Shown here one piece after another: positions 61,504-64,000 of a stretch of DNA of 64,000 nt. This DNA is from Alphaproteobacteria bacterium (lineage in GTDB: Bacteria; Pseudomonadota; Alphaproteobacteria; UBA8366; GCA-2717185), in contig WLWY01000006.1 of assembly GCA_012103325.1 (NCBI GenBank), positions 372,001-436,000 of the forward strand. Direction: 5' to 3'. The first letter of the stretch is position 1, and each line of letters opens with the position of its first letter. The translations under genes and the position numbers were made by a program. Below the pieces are notes generated by a model that had not been told where the DNA came from, did not search any database, and saw only the letters and a program-made list of their open reading frames with translations.

Positions 61504-62865
61504 TCACACGATCCCCTCGACGGTGCAGCCGTCCTGTTCCGGCTGGCGGTCAACATTGGGATTTGCGGCAGTTTCCTTCGCGATCTCGTTGAATGGCTCG
61601 CCCGTCGCGGCGAGGATCGCCTCGGTCTTAAACGTATCGGCGAACCGTCGAATGATCACGTCGCAATAGTGCGGATCGAGTTCGATTCCGTAGCCGCGCC
61701 GGCCGGTCTTTTGGGCGGCGATCAGCGTCGTGCCACTGCCGGCGAAGGCGTCGAGCACGATACCGCCTCGCTTCGAACAATCGAGAATTGCCTCGGCAAC
61801 GAGCGCAACCGGCTTTACGGTGGGGTGTAGCCCCAGTTCCGCGTCCCGATCTTTGCCAAAGCTGTTGATGCCCGCGTATGACCACAAATTGGTTCGGTTG
61901 CGGCCGTGCTTGCCAAGCTCGACATTATTGGTGTGCGGCCCCACCCCGGATTTAAACACGAATACCAGCTCATGCTGCGACCGGTAGAGCGAGCCCATGC
62001 CGCCGTTAGTTTTCGCCCAGATGCACAGATTCTTGAGTTCGGTGTAGGTTCCTTGGCTGGCTGCAATAACCTCGCCGATATGTCGCCAGTCCATGCAGAT
62101 GAAATGAATAGCCCCGTCGGCGCTGTAGTCGGCAAGATGGCCGAACACGGCGGCGAGAAAGTCAGTGAACTGATCTTCCGTCATCTCGCCTGACGCCATT
62201 GCAAATTCTCGGTGCTTCACCTTGCCAAGACCGCTTACGTGACCGTCTATCTGAACGTTATAGGGAGGATCGGTGAACACCATCTGCGCCTCAGCGCCAT
62301 CTAGAAGCCGCGCATAGGTATTTGGGTCTGTGGAATCCCCACAGATTAGACGATGCCTGCCGATACACCAGATATCGCCCAATCGTGTAACCGCCGGGCT
62401 GGTGCCAGCCTCAGGTGATTCGTCACCGGGATCATTTCCTTCGTCGGTATCAAATTCGCCTATCAGAGCGTCGATCTCAGCCATCTCGAAGCCGGTAATG
62501 CTGACGTCGAAATCAAGGTCAATTTCGATTAACCGCTCCAGCTCAATCGCAAGCAACCGGCGATCCCAGCCGGCGTTTTCAGCAAGCTTATTGTCGGCGA
62601 TGACGTAGGCGCGAATTTCGTTCTCACTCAGGTCTTCGAGTCGGATAGTCGGAACTTTCTCGATACCAAGCAGCTTTGCCGCTTCAACTCGGCCTTGTCC
62701 GGCGATGATCGTATTAATCTGGTCAATCAAAATCGAATTGGTGAACCCGAACTGTTTGATACTGTAGGCAATCTGGCGGATTTGTTTCTTGGAATGGGTC
62801 CGTAAATTGGCAGGCCGGGGTTTCAGATCCAATACCGGTGTGTACTCAAGTTTGCGATTTCTCAT
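61504..62865 (-). CDS. ParB-domain/N6-adenine (or N4-cytosine) DNA methyltransferase fusion
   Basis: A 453-residue protein of a type common in phages and islands. Residues 1-90 are a ParB/sulfiredoxin-like nuclease domain (ILIDQINTIIAGQGRVEAAK). From about 160 on it is a class beta methyltransferase: the catalytic motif TDPPYN at 198-203 and the AdoMet motif VLDAFAGSGTTLIAA near 383-397. The Q-Gly-Gln-Gly/Arg segment AGQGR is the ParB nucleotide-site pattern. GAGGG lies six bases before the ATG. No cognate restriction enzyme is visible on this side, so it may be an orphan methylase, for example for protection of phage DNA. Confidence 0.9.
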   Translation of the reverse strand: MRNRKLEYTPVLDLKPRPANLRTHSKKQIRQIAYSIKQFGFTNSILIDQINTIIAGQGRVEAAKLLGIEKVPTIRLEDLSENEIRAYVIADNKLAENAGWDRRLLAIELERLIEIDLDFDVSITGFEMAEIDALIGEFDTDEGNDPGDESPEAGTSPAVTRLGDIWCIGRHRLICGDSTDPNTYARLLDGAEAQMVFTDPPYNVQIDGHVSGLGKVKHREFAMASGEMTEDQFTDFLAAVFGHLADYSADGAIHFICMDWRHIGEVIAASQGTYTELKNLCIWAKTNGGMGSLYRSQHELVFVFKSGVGPHTNNVELGKHGRNRTNLWSYAGINSFGKDRDAELGLHPTVKPVALVAEAILDCSKRGGIVLDAFAGSGTTLIAAQKTGRRGYGIELDPHYCDVIIRRFADTFKTEAILAATGEPFNEIAKETAANPNVDRQPEQDGCTVEGIV

Positions 62866-62983
62866 AATTCCCTCGAAGCTGTCACTTTCGCCTCGAATAG
62901 GAATGACGCTTTTCGGTGCCGATTACCTTCACAACAAATTGGTGGTAATTCTCGTGAAGGTTTCGCAGGCTGCCGGCTTAGCG

Positions 62984-63505
62984 TTACTTTTTCGCTTCAC
63001 TGACGATGTTATGGACCCGGCGCCAGTCAAGCTTGAGCTGCAAGCGGCGACAGGTCATTCGCGCCGCTCGCTCGTTCGGTGGCCCTTGCCACCAATCGGC
63101 CTTCCGAATCTGTTTCCAGCCTTCGAGTCCGATCGATCGCTTTCGCTGCCTGAGCCAGGCGAGATAGTGTGTGTAGGTTGATGGAATGAGGACCCTCTTG
63201 AGAAGAGACAGAGGATTTTCGGTATCTGTTGGCCTACCGGCGGGTGCCACAATCTTGCCTTCGAGAAAATCGCACAAGTAGTCGTGGATTTCGGGGGGCA
63301 GCGGAATGCCAGGATTCCTTCTGAGCGCATTCGCTAAAAGATCGGGCGGAATGTAGGCGCGTCGTTTCTCGGTTGACTTTAGGCGGGTTCGGATGAGTCC
63401 AAACATCATCTTACCGTATCCCGACTCCTCCGGTATCAACCCGGAATCTGGGAGCGTGACGCTTTCCTTTTTGGTAGGTCGGCGGGCGCCTTTTCTATCG
63501 GTCAT
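62984..63505 (-). CDS. Hypothetical island protein
   Basis: A 173-residue basic cytoplasmic protein. Visible segments include [39 protein letters not shown] and a Trp/Arg-rich end ([20 protein letters not shown], then [16 protein letters not shown]). It may bind nucleic acid. It overlaps the XRE gene stop by 4 bp and is followed 118 bp later by the methyltransferase gene, so XRE, this gene and the methylase probably form one unit. The family is not recognised. Confidence 0.65.
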   Translation of the reverse strand: MTDRKGARRPTKKESVTLPDSGLIPEESGYGKMMFGLIRTRLKSTEKRRAYIPPDLLANALRRNPGIPLPPEIHDYLCDFLEGKIVAPAGRPTDTENPLSLLKRVLIPSTYTHYLAWLRQRKRSIGLEGWKQIRKADWWQGPPNERAARMTCRRLQLKLDWRRVHNIVSEAKK

Positions 63506-63732
63506 CGCGATTTTTTCTTTGTCGGCGTCTCGTCAAGCAATCTCGCCGCAGAGACTTTTAGGGCTATGGCAATTTCCTCCAACACTAGCACGGTCGGGTT
63601 TCGTACGCCTCGCTCCACACCGCTGATATAAGTCCGGTGTAGGCCCGATTCGAAGGCGAGCGCCTCCTGCGACAGCCCGCGTTCTTGCCGCAGCCGCTTT
63701 AGGTTATCACCGACCCGTTTACGCACATCCAT
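63502..63732 (-). CDS. XRE-family helix-turn-helix regulator
   Basis: A 76-residue Cro/CI-type HTH protein: [40 protein letters not shown] and [20 protein letters not shown], with a KKKSR tail. It is a single-domain repressor of the kind that accompanies restriction-modification or phage genes. It shares an ATGA overlap with the downstream hypothetical gene and is divergent from the gene at 63849. It probably regulates both directions. Confidence 0.9.
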   Translation of the reverse strand: MDVRKRVGDNLKRLRQERGLSQEALAFESGLHRTYISGVERGVRNPTVLVLEEIAIALKVSAARLLDETPTKKKSR

Positions 63733-63769
63733 GGGATAAGCGAAGCGGAAATGTTGACTAAAGGTCTAC

Positions 63770-63782
63770 AGACTATAAGTCT
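63770..63782. promoter_or_regulatory. Dyad in the XRE divergent promoter
   Basis: AGACT-ATA-AGTCT, a perfect 5-bp-arm dyad, lies 38 bp upstream of the XRE start and 67 bp before the divergent gene. It overlaps a TATAAG that could be a -10 element, with TTGACT upstream. It is a plausible operator for the XRE protein. Confidence 0.35.
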
Positions 63783-63848
63783 CATTTTTCTGGCCTTGTT
63801 CGGCCACCCAAGCGATGTACGGGTAGGTTTGAAAGGAGAATGATTGCC

Positions 63849-64000
63849 ATGAACCCTATAAATCCGGAGAAAGTCCGTTACATAAAGCTTGGTCGTGGCG
63901 GGAACTGGGCCCAACCGGCTTTCGAGCGGAACGAGCTACATTTCGGCTACCGGACCATACCCCATGATTTGTGCTTACAGTCCGACTGGGAGGCAGCGGT
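63849..64000 (+). CDS. N-terminus of an unrecognised protein, runs off the right edge
   Basis: From ATG 63849 the frame reads MNPINPEKVRYIKLGRGGNW and stays open to the end (50 codons). AAAGGAGA lies nine bases upstream; an in-frame ATG at 63840 is too close to that site. The IKLGRGGNW-x-ELHFGY pattern recalls N-termini of some island and restriction-like proteins, but I cannot name the family. It is divergent from the XRE gene. Confidence 0.6.
   Translation, partial: MNPINPEKVRYIKLGRGGNWAQPAFERNELHFGYRTIPHDLCLQSDWEAA

Overview
The window looks like a piece of an alphaproteobacterial chromosome, most likely from a Rhodospirillales-like marine or soil organism. The grounds are the GC-rich protein-coding DNA, the MmgE/PrpD, Rieske dioxygenase, LysR and VOC gene content, the REP-like palindromes of the type common in that class, and the IS66-family elements. 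The species cannot be named from the sequence alone. There are no rRNA or tRNA genes and no CRISPR array that I can see.

Region 1 (1-9.7 kb) is ordinary metabolic chromosome. It holds the edge of an unknown gene, uracil phosphoribosyltransferase (upp), an MFS transporter plus VOC protein pair divergent from a LysR regulator, two small unknown proteins, a membrane-anchored TPR protein with near-identical 144-bp repeats, a two-subunit Rieske dioxygenase with a threonine-dehydrogenase-like zinc dehydrogenase, and a convergent MmgE/PrpD gene.

Region 2 (9.8-16.9 kb) is a tightly packed plus-strand operon for lipid turnover: TetR regulator, lipase-like hydrolase, small exported protein, DUF2145 protein, a triple fusion LplT-PlsC-Aas lysophospholipid repair protein, and a ceramidase-like membrane protein. 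Two dyads with the same TGAAC/GTTCA arms lie just upstream of the TetR gene and are the probable operator.

Region 3 (16.9-19.0 kb) is a decaying accessory island. It has an AT-rich gene broken by an in-frame ochre codon that has a duplicated start region and a 34-bp palindrome upstream, an IS3 transposase tail, a 164-bp MITE-like element, a secreted-protein gene interrupted by an in-frame amber codon, and a pair of oppositely oriented REP-like palindromes. An intact M3 oligopeptidase gene follows.

Region 4 (21.2-48.2 kb) is a type I secretion/RTX locus. An 18-kb gene encodes a 6019-residue RTX protein with an N-terminal lipase-3-like domain, a Gly/Ala-rich hydrophobic region, many RTX arrays, a carbohydrate-binding-like domain, cadherin/VCBS-like repeats and a typical C-terminal export region. 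It lies downstream of a lipoprotein gene and a HlyC-type lysine acyltransferase. The exporter genes (hlyB- and hlyD-like) are followed by a TPR plus tubulin-tyrosine-ligase-like ATP-grasp protein. Two CDP-alcohol-phosphatidyltransferase-like paralogues, both lacking the last catalytic Asp, flank this exporter. A deleted hlyD fragment next to the first paralogue shows that the module was duplicated and then decayed.

Region 5 (48.2-53.6 kb) is two 2421-bp IS66-family elements in inverted orientation around 601 bp of a helicase-PLD gene fragment. The outer ends truncate a gene on each side and supply the stop codon for both.

Region 6 (53.6-61.1 kb) is a minus-strand operon of exported proteins ending in a lipoprotein WD40-caspase fusion that has lost the catalytic-Cys part to the IS66 insertion. 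Its partners are a DUF4384-like lipoprotein, a signal-peptide protein and a CsgG/LpoB-like lipoprotein. I regard this exported caspase operon and the TTL/CDP-AP additions to the RTX locus as the best candidates for undescribed systems.

Region 7 (61.5-64.0 kb) resembles the start of a prophage or genomic island: a ParB-methyltransferase fusion, an unknown protein, an XRE regulator and the start of a divergent gene.
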